The translations under genes and the position numbers were made by a program. The notes below the pieces were generated by a model. It saw nothing but the letters and a program-made list of their open reading frames with translations. It was not told where the DNA came from and did no database searches. Positions 13,065-20,503 of a DNA stretch of 20,503 nucleotides are shown here, piece by piece (positions within the stretch are counted from its first letter, which is position 1; each line of letters opens with the position of its first letter). The DNA comes from Patescibacteria group bacterium (GTDB lineage Bacteria > Patescibacteriota > Minisyncoccia > Moranbacterales > JAKLHP01): contig JAKLHP010000004.1 of NCBI GenBank assembly GCA_022710085.1, forward strand, positions 1-20,503, written 5' to 3'.

Positions 13065-14168
13065 ATGGAGAACAAAAAATCTGACAATATATTGATATTT
13101 ACAATTTTTGCACTTTTGGTTTTCGGACTGGTTATGATTACTAGTGCGGGAGTTGTTTATTCTCAGTCGCGTTTTGGTGATCAGTATTACTTTTTCAAAA
13201 GGCAACTTTTTTATGGGATTATTCCGGGATTCATTGCTTGCTATCTTTGCCAAAAGATTGACTATCACTACTGGAAGAAGATTTCCGTCCCGTTGTTTTT
13301 TATTTCTCTGATACTTCTTGTCCTGGTGTTTGTTCCGGGAATCGGTTCGAGGCTTTACGGTGCCAGCCGCTGGCTACAGCTTGGGCCGATTTCTTTTCAG
13401 CCTTCTGAAATGGCCAAGCTTTCGATTATAATTTATTTGGCAGCTTGGCTGGAGAGCAGGGGAACAAAAAGGATAAAAGATTTTTTTGAGGGTTTTCTTC
13501 CTTTTGTCGGGATTCTTGCCCTCGTCGGTTTTTTGATTATCAAACAGCCGGATATGGGAACATTAGGAGTTATTGTCATAACTATGCTTGCGATGTTTTT
13601 TTCTTCCGGTTCGAAGTTATCTCATCTTTTCTGGATGGCCATAGGAGGAATCGCAAGTTTTTTTATGTTGATAAAGTTGGCTCCTTATCGGTTGAATCGG
13701 TTGCTTATTTTTCTTAATCCTGAAATGGATCCAAAAGGAATAGGATATCATATTAATCAGGCATTGATTGCTGTCGGATCTGGTGGTATTTTGGGTTTAG
13801 GGCTGGGGCATAGTCGGCAGAAATTTTATTATCTTCCTGAACCGGTCGGCGATTCAATTTTTGCGGTGCTGGCAGAGGAGCTGGGTCTTCTTGGGTCAGT
13901 AGCTCTCGTTATGCTGTTTTTGCTGTTTGCTCTCCGGGGGCTTAAAATTGCCAGAAGCGCTTCTGACGACTTCGGGAAGCTTCTGGGGATCGGGATAACT
14001 TCCTGGGTTATATTTCAAGCCTTTATTAATATTTGCGCTATTACCTCAATTATTCCTCTTACCGGAGTCCCGTTGCCCTTTATCAGTTACGGAGGAACAT
14101 CAATCGTATTTTTGCTGGCAGGAGTAGGAATATTGCTTAACATATCGAAACAAGCAAAACTGGAATAG
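13065..14168 (+). CDS. ftsW: SEDS peptidoglycan polymerase FtsW
   Basis: A SEDS-family glycosyltransferase that polymerises lipid II, at the septum (FtsW) or side wall (RodA). Family blocks are GASRWLQLGPISFQPSEMAK (99-118), KQPDMGT (160-166), the large-loop segment GYHINQALIAVGSGG (227-241), PEPVGDSIFAVLAEELG (258-274) with the likely catalytic D263, and PLTGVPLPFISYGGTS (331-346). About ten membrane segments fit the fold; 367 aa is normal. The last motif (GVPLPF) leans toward RodA, but the position directly ahead of murG fits FtsW, so I prefer ftsW. A 75-base AT-rich gap follows trmD with no promoter that I can support. The partner class B PBP is not in the window. Confidence 0.88.
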   Translation: MENKKSDNILIFTIFALLVFGLVMITSAGVVYSQSRFGDQYYFFKRQLFYGIIPGFIACYLCQKIDYHYWKKISVPLFFISLILLVLVFVPGIGSRLYGASRWLQLGPISFQPSEMAKLSIIIYLAAWLESRGTKRIKDFFEGFLPFVGILALVGFLIIKQPDMGTLGVIVITMLAMFFSSGSKLSHLFWMAIGGIASFFMLIKLAPYRLNRLLIFLNPEMDPKGIGYHINQALIAVGSGGILGLGLGHSRQKFYYLPEPVGDSIFAVLAEELGLLGSVALVMLFLLFALRGLKIARSASDDFGKLLGIGITSWVIFQAFINICAITSIIPLTGVPLPFISYGGTSIVFLLAGVGILLNISKQAKLE

Positions 14169-14212
14169 AAAATTTCGGAATTCAAAATTTTAAATACTAA
14201 AATGCTAAAATT

Positions 14213-15322
14213 ATGCGTATATTGTTAACTGGCGGGGGATCGGGAGGCCATATTTTTCCTCTCGTTTCCGTGGTCAGAAAAATCAAAGAAAAATTAGGTC
14301 CGGAGGCAGAACTTCTTTATGTCGGTTCCGGAGTTTCGATTGAAAAAGAAGTGATGCAGCAGGAAGGGATAAGGGCAAAGTATATCCTGGCCGGAAAAAT
14401 TAGAAGATATTTTTCTCCTCTGAACTTTTTGGATCTCTTCAAAACCCCAATCGGCTTTATCCAGTCGCTCTGGATACTTATGGCTTATATGCCCGATGTG
14501 GTATTTTCCAAGGGGGGATATGTTTCTGTTCCGGTCGTTATTGCTTCCTGGATTTATCGGATTCCTATTATTATTCATGAATCTGATGCAACACCGGGAA
14601 CTGCCAACAAAATATTGGAGAAGTTTTCCGATAGGGTTGCAATAGCTTATCCGGGAACTCAAAAATACTTTGAATCTTCAAAAACCGCAATGTTTGGAAA
14701 TCCTGTTCGCGAAGGAATAAATCAAGGAAGCAAGGAAAAAGCCCGGGAGGTTTTTGGCTTTACTGAATCGAGGCCAGTAATTTTGGTTTTGGGAGGAAGT
14801 CAGGGATCAGAGGTTATAAATGAAGCAATTGTCAAAATTCTTCCCAGGTTAATGGATAATTATCAGGTTATCCATCAAACGGGAGACAGGAATTATGAGG
14901 AAGTTGTCCATTTGGCAGCCGAGCAGGGATTTAAGGCTGGGAGAGAAGGATATTATCCGGTCAGTTTTATGGATCTTGAAATGTTGAAAGGAGCTTACGC
15001 ACTGGCTGATTTGGTTGTCAGTCGAGCCGGAGCCAATATCATTGCTGAAATAGCGGCCAATTCCAAGCCGACGATTCTTATTCCGCTTGAACATTCGGCT
15101 CAGGATCATCAAAGGATGAACGCCTATGAATTGGCGAAGGTTGGCGGTGCTTTGGTTTTGGAAGAATCAAATCTGGGGGAAAATATATTTTTTGAGAAGA
15201 TAGAAAAAATAATGAAGGACGAAAATCTCAAAAAAAATATGGCTGAAAAAATAAATGCTTTCTATCATCCCGAGGCTGCTGATAATATTGCGGAGGGAGT
15301 GATTGAATTGGGAAAGAAGTAG
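14213..15322 (+). CDS. murG: UDP-N-acetylglucosamine transferase MurG
   Basis: MurG adds GlcNAc to lipid I, giving lipid II, on the inner membrane face. Markers of this GT28 enzyme are the N-terminal glycine loop GGGSGGH (7-13), IIHESDATPG (120-129; commonly HEQN..PG), the second glycine loop GGSQGS (194-199), SRAGANIIAE (270-279) in the UDP-GlcNAc site, and AQDHQRMNA (296-304). The 369 aa length is normal and there is no signal peptide, as expected for a peripheral protein. The 44-base gap after ftsW contains an AAAATTT/AAATTTT inverted repeat (14169-14191). There is no Shine-Dalgarno. It works directly on the product of MraY and supplies FtsW. Confidence 0.96.
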   Translation: MRILLTGGGSGGHIFPLVSVVRKIKEKLGPEAELLYVGSGVSIEKEVMQQEGIRAKYILAGKIRRYFSPLNFLDLFKTPIGFIQSLWILMAYMPDVVFSKGGYVSVPVVIASWIYRIPIIIHESDATPGTANKILEKFSDRVAIAYPGTQKYFESSKTAMFGNPVREGINQGSKEKAREVFGFTESRPVILVLGGSQGSEVINEAIVKILPRLMDNYQVIHQTGDRNYEEVVHLAAEQGFKAGREGYYPVSFMDLEMLKGAYALADLVVSRAGANIIAEIAANSKPTILIPLEHSAQDHQRMNAYELAKVGGALVLEESNLGENIFFEKIEKIMKDENLKKNMAEKINAFYHPEAADNIAEGVIELGKK

Positions 15323-15337
15323 TGATGTTATATCACT
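15321..15337. repeat. small inverted repeat after murG
   Basis: AGTGAT (15321-15326) and ATCACT (15332-15337) flank GTTAT immediately after the murG coding region, the left arm overlapping its TAG stop. The stem has only 6 pairs and no T-run. It marks the left edge of the AT-rich dipeptidase gene but could be chance. Confidence 0.3.
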
Positions 15338-15360
15338 ATAAATGAATTAATAAGAAGCAT

Positions 15361-16101
15361 ATGTCGGAGAAATTCGATTTTACGAAAATTAAAGACCGAA
15401 ATAAAGACGGAAATTTTTCAGAAGAAGCGGAAGGTAATATTATTGAAGAAGCGCGTAGGATGGAAATGAAAGTTGAAAAATTTGTAGCAGAAAAAGACAA
15501 GGAAATATCAAAAAAGGAAATTAGGGAAAATGAAGAAGAATTGGTAAGCATAAACGAAGTTTCGGGAATACAAAAAAGGTCGGAGAAGCTGTTTTTAAGA
15601 GAAGGTGTTTTGAATAAAATTAAAATAATCAAGGAAGAATTAAAAGTCATCGGTTTGGGAATTAAAATTTTTGATGCATGGAGATCTCCAGGAGAACAAA
15701 ATAGAATCTGGGAAGAACAGGTTAGAAAAATAAAAAATAAAGAATTATTATTAAATGACGAAGAAATAAAAAAAATTGCTGCTCGATTTGTTGCTCCACC
15801 AGAAATGGCTCCTCATTGCACCGGCGGATCTTTGGATTTGACGATATATAATTTGGCAACAGGAGAGGAACTTGATATGGGCACTGCTTATGATGATTTC
15901 AAAAAGGAATCATATACTGATCATCCATCGGTTAGTGAAATTGTTAAAAATAACAGAAGACGATTAAAAAATATAATGAAAAAACAAGGTTTTACAAATT
16001 TTCCGACTGAATGGTGGCATTTTTCATATGGAAATACCGAATGGGCCGCTATTAAAGGTGAAAGTTATGCTATTTATGGAAATATAGATTTACATATTTG
16101 A
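15361..16101 (+). CDS. VanX/DdpX-like D-Ala-D-Ala dipeptidase (peptidase M15)
   Basis: A zinc peptidase of the M15 family, closest in layout to VanX/DdpX, which cleave the free D-Ala-D-Ala dipeptide. The active site is complete: R108 in DAWRSPGEQ, zinc ligands H152 and D159 in PHCTGGSLDL, the VanX-style LDMGTAYDDF (171-180), and catalytic E217 with ligand H220 in EWWHFSYGN. Residues 1-80 are an extra highly charged, probably coiled-coil N-terminus not expected in VanX. No signal peptide is present, so it should act in the cytoplasm, where D-Ala-D-Ala is made. It lies between murG and murC and its TGA abuts the murC leader. It is visibly poorer in G+C than its neighbours (66 of 240 bases in four rows that I counted, against 80 of 180 in murG/murC rows), which suggests later acquisition. 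Confidence 0.87.
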   Translation: MSEKFDFTKIKDRNKDGNFSEEAEGNIIEEARRMEMKVEKFVAEKDKEISKKEIRENEEELVSINEVSGIQKRSEKLFLREGVLNKIKIIKEELKVIGLGIKIFDAWRSPGEQNRIWEEQVRKIKNKELLLNDEEIKKIAARFVAPPEMAPHCTGGSLDLTIYNLATGEELDMGTAYDDFKKESYTDHPSVSEIVKNNRRRLKNIMKKQGFTNFPTEWWHFSYGNTEWAAIKGESYAIYGNIDLHI

Positions 16102-16121
16102 TTAAAGATAAAAAATATTTT

Positions 16122-17519
16122 ATGGATCTAAACAAAATTAACAAAGCATATTTCATCGGAATAAAAGGTGCGGGGATGACGGCGGTCGCCGAGCTTTTCA
16201 AGGCGCGCGGAATCGAAGTTTCCGGATCAGATACCAAGGAAAAATTTTTTACCGATGAAACTCTGACAAGAAATAACATCAAATATCTTGAGGAATTTAA
16301 TCCTAATAATATTCCAGACGATGTCGACTTGATCGTCTATTCAACCGCTTACAATGAAAATAATAATGCTGAAATTCTGGGAGCGAGAAAACGGGGAATA
16401 AATATGCTGAGTTATCCGGAAATTCTGGGAGAATTATTAAAAGAAAAATTGGGGGTTGCCGTTTGCGGGACACATGGAAAAACAACTACCACTGCGATTT
16501 TGGCAAACTGCCTTAAAGAATCCGGAGTTGATCCATCGGCGATTGTGGGAAGCAAGGTAATCGAATGGAACGGAAGTGCGCTCTCAGGAAAAGGAAACTT
16601 TTTTATAGCAGAGGCGGATGAATATCAAAACAAGCTTAAATATTACAATCCCTGGGCGGTGATTCTCACTAGCGCAGATTTTGACCATCCTGATTTTTTT
16701 CCTACTTTCGAAGAATATAAAAATACGTTTGTCGAATTTGTTAAAAAAATTCCTCCGCACGGATTTTTGGTTGTTTCAGGAGATAGCGCAGATACGGTTG
16801 AAATATCAAAAAATGCAAGATGTCAGATTATGACATATGGATTCGGAGAAGGATGCGATTATAAAATTGTCGATCTTTCTTCCAAGAATTGGTCAGATGA
16901 TGGAGAGCCGATGAAGGCTTTCAGGATATTGTACGCAAGTGAAGTTTTGGGAGAATTCAAAACTACGCTTATCGGAAGGCATAATATGCTGAATATCGCT
17001 GCGGCAATTGCCGTTTGTCATAAGCTCAAATTGGATCTGGAAAAAGTCAAAACAGCAATTTTAAATTTCAAGGGAATATCAAGAAGATTTGAAAGGATAG
17101 GAGAAAGAAGCGGGGCAATACTCATCGATGATTACGCACATCATCCGGAAGAAATCAAGGCGACGCTTAAGGCGGCTCGGGAAATATATTATCGGAAGAA
17201 TATCTGGACGATTTTTCATCCGCATACTTTTACCCGAACCAAGGCGCTTCTTCAGGAATTTGCCCAAAGTTTTGATAATACCGACAAAGTGATTGTGATT
17301 GATATTTATGGAAGCGCTCGCGAAGTTCAGGGGGGTGTGTCATCAAAAGACTTGGTGGATCTCATCAATAAATATAATCCGGGAAAAGCGGAATATGTCC
17401 CAACAATTCCTGGAGTTGTTGAATTTTTGAAGAACAAAATTTCAAGCAAAGACGTAATAATTTCCATGGGTGCGGGAAATGTTTGGGAAGTGACGAAAAA
17501 CTTATGTTTCAAAAAATAA
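16122..17519 (+). CDS. murC: UDP-N-acetylmuramate--L-alanine ligase MurC
   Basis: MurC is the first Mur ligase, adding L-Ala to UDP-MurNAc with ATP in the cytoplasm. The N-terminal Rossmann loop is FIGIKGAGMTAVAE (11-24). The P-loop is GTHGKTTTT (116-124). EADEYQNKLKYY (164-175) and SADFDHPDFF follow, then RRFERIGE and DDYAHHPEEIKAT in the ligase C-domain. ATG 16122 (465 aa) gives the normal start. The frame is open to TTG 16098, which overlaps the previous stop and adds eight residues; it is less likely. The EADEY motif is more common in Mpl and in CPR MurCs than in classical MurC (EADES), but the mur context favours MurC. Its last 16 bases overlap the next gene. Confidence 0.92.
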   Translation: MDLNKINKAYFIGIKGAGMTAVAELFKARGIEVSGSDTKEKFFTDETLTRNNIKYLEEFNPNNIPDDVDLIVYSTAYNENNNAEILGARKRGINMLSYPEILGELLKEKLGVAVCGTHGKTTTTAILANCLKESGVDPSAIVGSKVIEWNGSALSGKGNFFIAEADEYQNKLKYYNPWAVILTSADFDHPDFFPTFEEYKNTFVEFVKKIPPHGFLVVSGDSADTVEISKNARCQIMTYGFGEGCDYKIVDLSSKNWSDDGEPMKAFRILYASEVLGEFKTTLIGRHNMLNIAAAIAVCHKLKLDLEKVKTAILNFKGISRRFERIGERSGAILIDDYAHHPEEIKATLKAAREIYYRKNIWTIFHPHTFTRTKALLQEFAQSFDNTDKVIVIDIYGSAREVQGGVSSKDLVDLINKYNPGKAEYVPTIPGVVEFLKNKISSKDVIISMGAGNVWEVTKNLCFKK

Positions 17520-19018
17520 AGAAGTTGCATTTTAAATCGGAAAAATATTATATCTATTTAATATTGCTTTTAGGTTTTGTTTTACGATTGCGTAATATAT
17601 TAAATCGTGATTTTTGGTATGACGAGGCATTCACCGGAGTTACAGTGAAGGCGAATTTTTGGGAAATGATAAAAATTACCATCAATGATGTTCATCCGCC
17701 ACTTTATTATATCCTGCTCAAGATGTTTTCTTATTTTGGAAATTATAGCGTTTTCAGCATCCGATTTTTTTCCGTGATCTTGGGAATTTTGGGAATTTGG
17801 GCGGTGTATCTTTTCACCAAGGAATTATTTAACAAAAAAGCGGCGCTTTTTGCCAGTTTAATTACCGCCATTTCCCCATTTGCTATCCAGTATTCCCAGG
17901 AGGGAAGGATGTATGCTATGCTTTCATTTTTTGCCCTAATGGGAGCTTATTTTTTCTTTCGAGGGCTGAGAACGCAAAAGAAAAAATATTTTATTTTTTG
18001 GGGAATATTTCTGGGTTTTTCAGCGCTTACTCATTATATGGGATTTATTTATTCTTTGATTTTTTATCTTGTTTTTGTTTCTCATAATTTTTTCCATCAA
18101 AATGACGGAAAAATAAGCATCAAGAAGATACTTTTAAATTTCTTACCGAGCAAGGGGTTGATGATTGGCGCTTTGTCAGCAGTGGTTGTTTTTTCTTTTT
18201 GGATAAAAACTTTTGTTAATCATTTAATGTATTCGGGTCTGAATAATATGCACTGGGTCCGTCCAGCGAGTTTCAGCGATATTTTTACGAATGTCCAAAT
18301 ATTTATTTTCGGTTCTCCTTTAGGGGAACTTTCCGCCGGAATGCCAAATCCAAATGCGGTAAGCCATGTTTCAAGCTCAAGCATTATAGTAGGAATAGTT
18401 TTACTTTTCGGTTTTCTGATTCCATATTTAATCAAGAAAGAAAAGGAAAAAATAAGTTACATTCTGATTATGTCTTTCGGATTCATGCTTCTTATTTATA
18501 TTATTTCTCTTCTGGGAGATGACTATTTTGTTTCCCGTTATTTGATCATTGCTGCTTATTTCATTTTTATCTTTATTGGAGTCTGGCTCAGTAATGTGAA
18601 TTGGAAGATTTCATTTTTTGCTATCGCTGTGTATGTTTTTTTACTGGCAAATATCATGAACCTTAATTATTCAAAAGGATACGGAGAACTCCAAAAAGAT
18701 TTGGCGAAATATAAAAATAATCATTTCTATGTTCTTAATTCTTTTGATTATGTGATTGCCAAATATTATGTCGGAGCAGAAGATCTAACTTTGTATAACA
18801 TCGACTGGCCGCAGTATAATCCGAGTTATTGGGCGGCAATCGGCTCGGGAATAAAGAGGATAGAAAATTATGATGATCTTAAGAATGATCCCAAGGCTTT
18901 GATTCTGGCTAATATCCAAAAGGACAAAGAAAAAAGAAATGATAAAACCTTTGATCCAGCCGGACTCCCGCTCGTTTCCCGATATGACAACATAACGATT
19001 TATAAACCGAATAATTAA
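17504..19018 (+). CDS. GT-C fold membrane glycosyltransferase (GT39/PMT-like)
   Basis: A polytopic glycosyltransferase that would use a lipid-phosphate sugar donor on the outer membrane face. The first loop after helix 1 has the acidic FWYDEAFTG (37-45), the proposed catalytic site of GT-C enzymes. DVHPPLYYILLK (62-73), AIQYSQEGRMYAM (127-139) and LTHYMGF (176-182) are further hallmarks of the PMT/ArnT-like group. About ten hydrophobic segments run to residue 385, followed by a soluble C-terminal part of about 115 residues that ends in DNITIYKPNN. ATG 17504 gives 504 aa and overlaps murC by 16 bases, which implies translational coupling. TTG 17483 is possible but less likely. The acceptor is unknown: a protein, teichoic-type polymer or cell-surface glycan. 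Confidence 0.85.
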   Translation: MFQKIKKLHFKSEKYYIYLILLLGFVLRLRNILNRDFWYDEAFTGVTVKANFWEMIKITINDVHPPLYYILLKMFSYFGNYSVFSIRFFSVILGILGIWAVYLFTKELFNKKAALFASLITAISPFAIQYSQEGRMYAMLSFFALMGAYFFFRGLRTQKKKYFIFWGIFLGFSALTHYMGFIYSLIFYLVFVSHNFFHQNDGKISIKKILLNFLPSKGLMIGALSAVVVFSFWIKTFVNHLMYSGLNNMHWVRPASFSDIFTNVQIFIFGSPLGELSAGMPNPNAVSHVSSSSIIVGIVLLFGFLIPYLIKKEKEKISYILIMSFGFMLLIYIISLLGDDYFVSRYLIIAAYFIFIFIGVWLSNVNWKISFFAIAVYVFLLANIMNLNYSKGYGELQKDLAKYKNNHFYVLNSFDYVIAKYYVGAEDLTLYNIDWPQYNPSYWAAIGSGIKRIENYDDLKNDPKALILANIQKDKEKRNDKTFDPAGLPLVSRYDNITIYKPNN

Positions 19019-19019
19019 A

Positions 19020-20503
19020 ATGGAGAAAAAAATATACAACTTGAACTTCGAAGAAGCGCTGGATAGATTCAAATCTAGTTTTTCTGGGATTTCAGAAGAT
19101 GAGGCCAGAAAGAGGATCAAGGTATGGGGAAAGAATGAATTAAAAAAGAAAAGAAACTGCAAATGGGCCAAGATTATTTTCGGACAATTTAAAGATACTC
19201 TGGTTATTATTTTGCTGGTTGCTGCCGGGCTAGCTCTTTTTTTTCAAGAATACAGAGATACGACGATAATAATGATCATTGTTCTGGTAAATGCAATCAT
19301 TGGTTTCCTTCAAGAATTTAAGGCCGAAAGAACATTGGAAAAAATGAAAAAGCTTACTACTGACAAAGCACTTGTCATGCGGGATGGAAAAAAAATTGAA
19401 ATAAGTGCAAATTTTTTGATTCCTGGGGATGTGGTTTCGGTGACTTCCGGGGATAAGATTCCAGCCGATGGATATATCCTGGAGAGCTATCAACTGAAAA
19501 TCAATAGTGTTATTTTTACCGGAGAATCGAAGCCGAAAAAAAGAGAAAAAGGCATTATCTTGGAAAAAAACATCAGTTTGGCAGAAATTACCAACATGGT
19601 TTTTATGGGCGAAACGGTATCAACAGGAGAAGCTACTTTTTTGGTCACAGGAACGGGGATGAACACAGAATTGGGGAAAATTGCTGATCTTTCCCAAGAA
19701 GTAAAAGGGGAAATAACTCCTCTTCAGAAAAAAGTCAGGACTCTTGGGAAAAATGTTACTGTTTTGGCGGTTCTTATCGGAGCGATGGTAATGATTGCCG
19801 GTCATTATTTCAAACTTTCTTTGTATGACAATTTTTTATTTGCTCTGGCTCTTTCAGTTTCAGTTGTTCCCGAAGGTCTTCCGGCGGCAATATCAGTGGC
19901 GCTTTCTCTCGGAATGAAAAGACTTCTTGGAAAGAATGTTTTGACCAAAAGACTTAGCGCAGTTGAAACTTTGGGTTCAGTCTCAATGATTTGCACTGAT
20001 AAGACCGGAACAATTACCAAAAATGAACTTACAGTAACAGAAGTTATTGTGGGAAAAAATTCCGTCAATCTTGGAGGAATCGGTTACAATCCTTCGGGAG
20101 ATTTTTATCAAAATGAAGAGAAGATTGATCCTCAAAGTATTGCTAATTTAGAAATGATTTTCAAGATCGGAACACTCTGCAATAGTTCGAATTTATCTCA
20201 TCATGACGGGATTTGGGAGATACTCGGCGATCCGACAGAAGGAGCAATGATTGTGGCCGGAAGGAAATTTAATCCGAAAGAAGATTACTACCTTCAAGGG
20301 GAAAAGAAGGTTTTTGAAAACCCTTTTTCTTCCAGTCGGATGATGATGAGCGTGGTTTATCGAGGTGAGAAATTATTGTCATACGTCAAAGGATCTCCAG
20401 ATGTGCTGATTGATTTATGCGATACGATTCAGGACGGAGAAGGAGTAAAAGAATTTACTTCGGAAGAAAAAAAATCAGCAAAAGAATTATATAATAATCT
20501 TTC
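19020..20503 (+). CDS. type II cation-transporting P-type ATPase (partial, 3' end cut)
   Basis: An ion pump of the P2A/Ca2+-type group; only the first 494 codons lie in the window. It opens with the usual cytoplasmic N-terminal helix bundle (1-50) and a first membrane pair at about 60-100. The actuator loop TGES is at 167-170, membrane helix 4 holds PEGLP (284-288), and the phosphorylation site is CTDKTGTITKN (325-335) with D327. In the nucleotide-binding domain GDPTEGAM (403-410) and VKGSPD (456-461) are visible. PEGLP points to Ca2+ or a related cation such as Na+ rather than heavy metals. TIT replaces the usual TLT after DKTG, a conservative change. ATG 19020 begins one base after the previous stop, so it shares that transcript. 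The rest of the N-domain and helices 5-10 lie beyond the window. Confidence 0.93.
   Translation, partial: MEKKIYNLNFEEALDRFKSSFSGISEDEARKRIKVWGKNELKKKRNCKWAKIIFGQFKDTLVIILLVAAGLALFFQEYRDTTIIMIIVLVNAIIGFLQEFKAERTLEKMKKLTTDKALVMRDGKKIEISANFLIPGDVVSVTSGDKIPADGYILESYQLKINSVIFTGESKPKKREKGIILEKNISLAEITNMVFMGETVSTGEATFLVTGTGMNTELGKIADLSQEVKGEITPLQKKVRTLGKNVTVLAVLIGAMVMIAGHYFKLSLYDNFLFALALSVSVVPEGLPAAISVALSLGMKRLLGKNVLTKRLSAVETLGSVSMICTDKTGTITKNELTVTEVIVGKNSVNLGGIGYNPSGDFYQNEEKIDPQSIANLEMIFKIGTLCNSSNLSHHDGIWEILGDPTEGAMIVAGRKFNPKEDYYLQGEKKVFENPFSSSRMMMSVVYRGEKLLSYVKGSPDVLIDLCDTIQDGEGVKEFTSEEKKSAKELYNNL

Noticed and set aside
15361..16101. Vancomycin-resistance cassette
   Set aside because: Only the VanX-like peptidase is present; there is no VanH, VanA/B ligase or VanRS regulator nearby.
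1..20503. tRNA, rRNA, CRISPR array or insertion sequence
   Set aside because: No gap is large enough for rRNA, no cloverleaf or spaced direct repeats were seen, and no transposase motif occurs in any frame examined.

Overview
The window reads as a chromosomal segment of a small-genome bacterium of the Candidate Phyla Radiation (Patescibacteria), most likely a Parcubacteria/Moranbacteria-like lineage. This placement is an inference. It rests on the shortened phosphoglycerate kinase, on an FtsA/PilM-like ATPase next to a large single-pass membrane protein with a baseplate-J-like region (a pair I associate with these genomes), on a dispersed peptidoglycan gene set, and on the near absence of Shine-Dalgarno sequences. 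TGA ends several genes (the FtsA/PilM-like gene, trmD, the VanX-like gene), so the TGA=Gly code of Gracilibacteria/Absconditabacteria is excluded. All genes with support are on the + strand. No rRNA, tRNA, CRISPR array, insertion sequence or phage gene was seen.

Layout: (1) 1-425: the possible tail of an upstream gene, then a self-contained small gene of unknown function (146-370) with a near-consensus promoter, the only well-placed strong Shine-Dalgarno in the window, and its own terminator. (2) 455-4105: scpA-scpB (condensin accessory subunits), an exported D,D-carboxypeptidase and mraY (lipid I synthesis). (3) 4193-8334: an RNase Z-like metallo-beta-lactamase-fold hydrolase and a sugar-metabolism block of pgk, eno and a PfkB-family kinase. 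(4) 8370-11691: an FtsA/PilM-type actin-like ATPase and the baseplate-J-like membrane protein. (5) 11733-12989: khpA as an isolated unit (perfect sigma70-type promoter, structured leader, terminator), then trmD. (6) 13065-17519: ftsW, murG, a VanX-like D-Ala-D-Ala dipeptidase and murC. (7) 17504-20503: a GT-C membrane glycosyltransferase overlapping murC, and a type II cation P-type ATPase cut by the window edge.

Taken together, MraY, MurG, FtsW, MurC, a periplasmic-type D,D-carboxypeptidase and a dipeptidase show that the cell makes and remodels peptidoglycan, with the usual dcw cluster broken into two blocks separated by glycolysis and RNA genes. The most notable items are: the VanX-like gene, markedly AT-richer than its neighbours and inserted between murG and murC; the actin-like ATPase/baseplate-J-like pair; the PGK with a changed catalytic arginine position and a deleted segment; two related imperfect-hairpin elements placed just before start codons; and the orphan small gene at 146-370.
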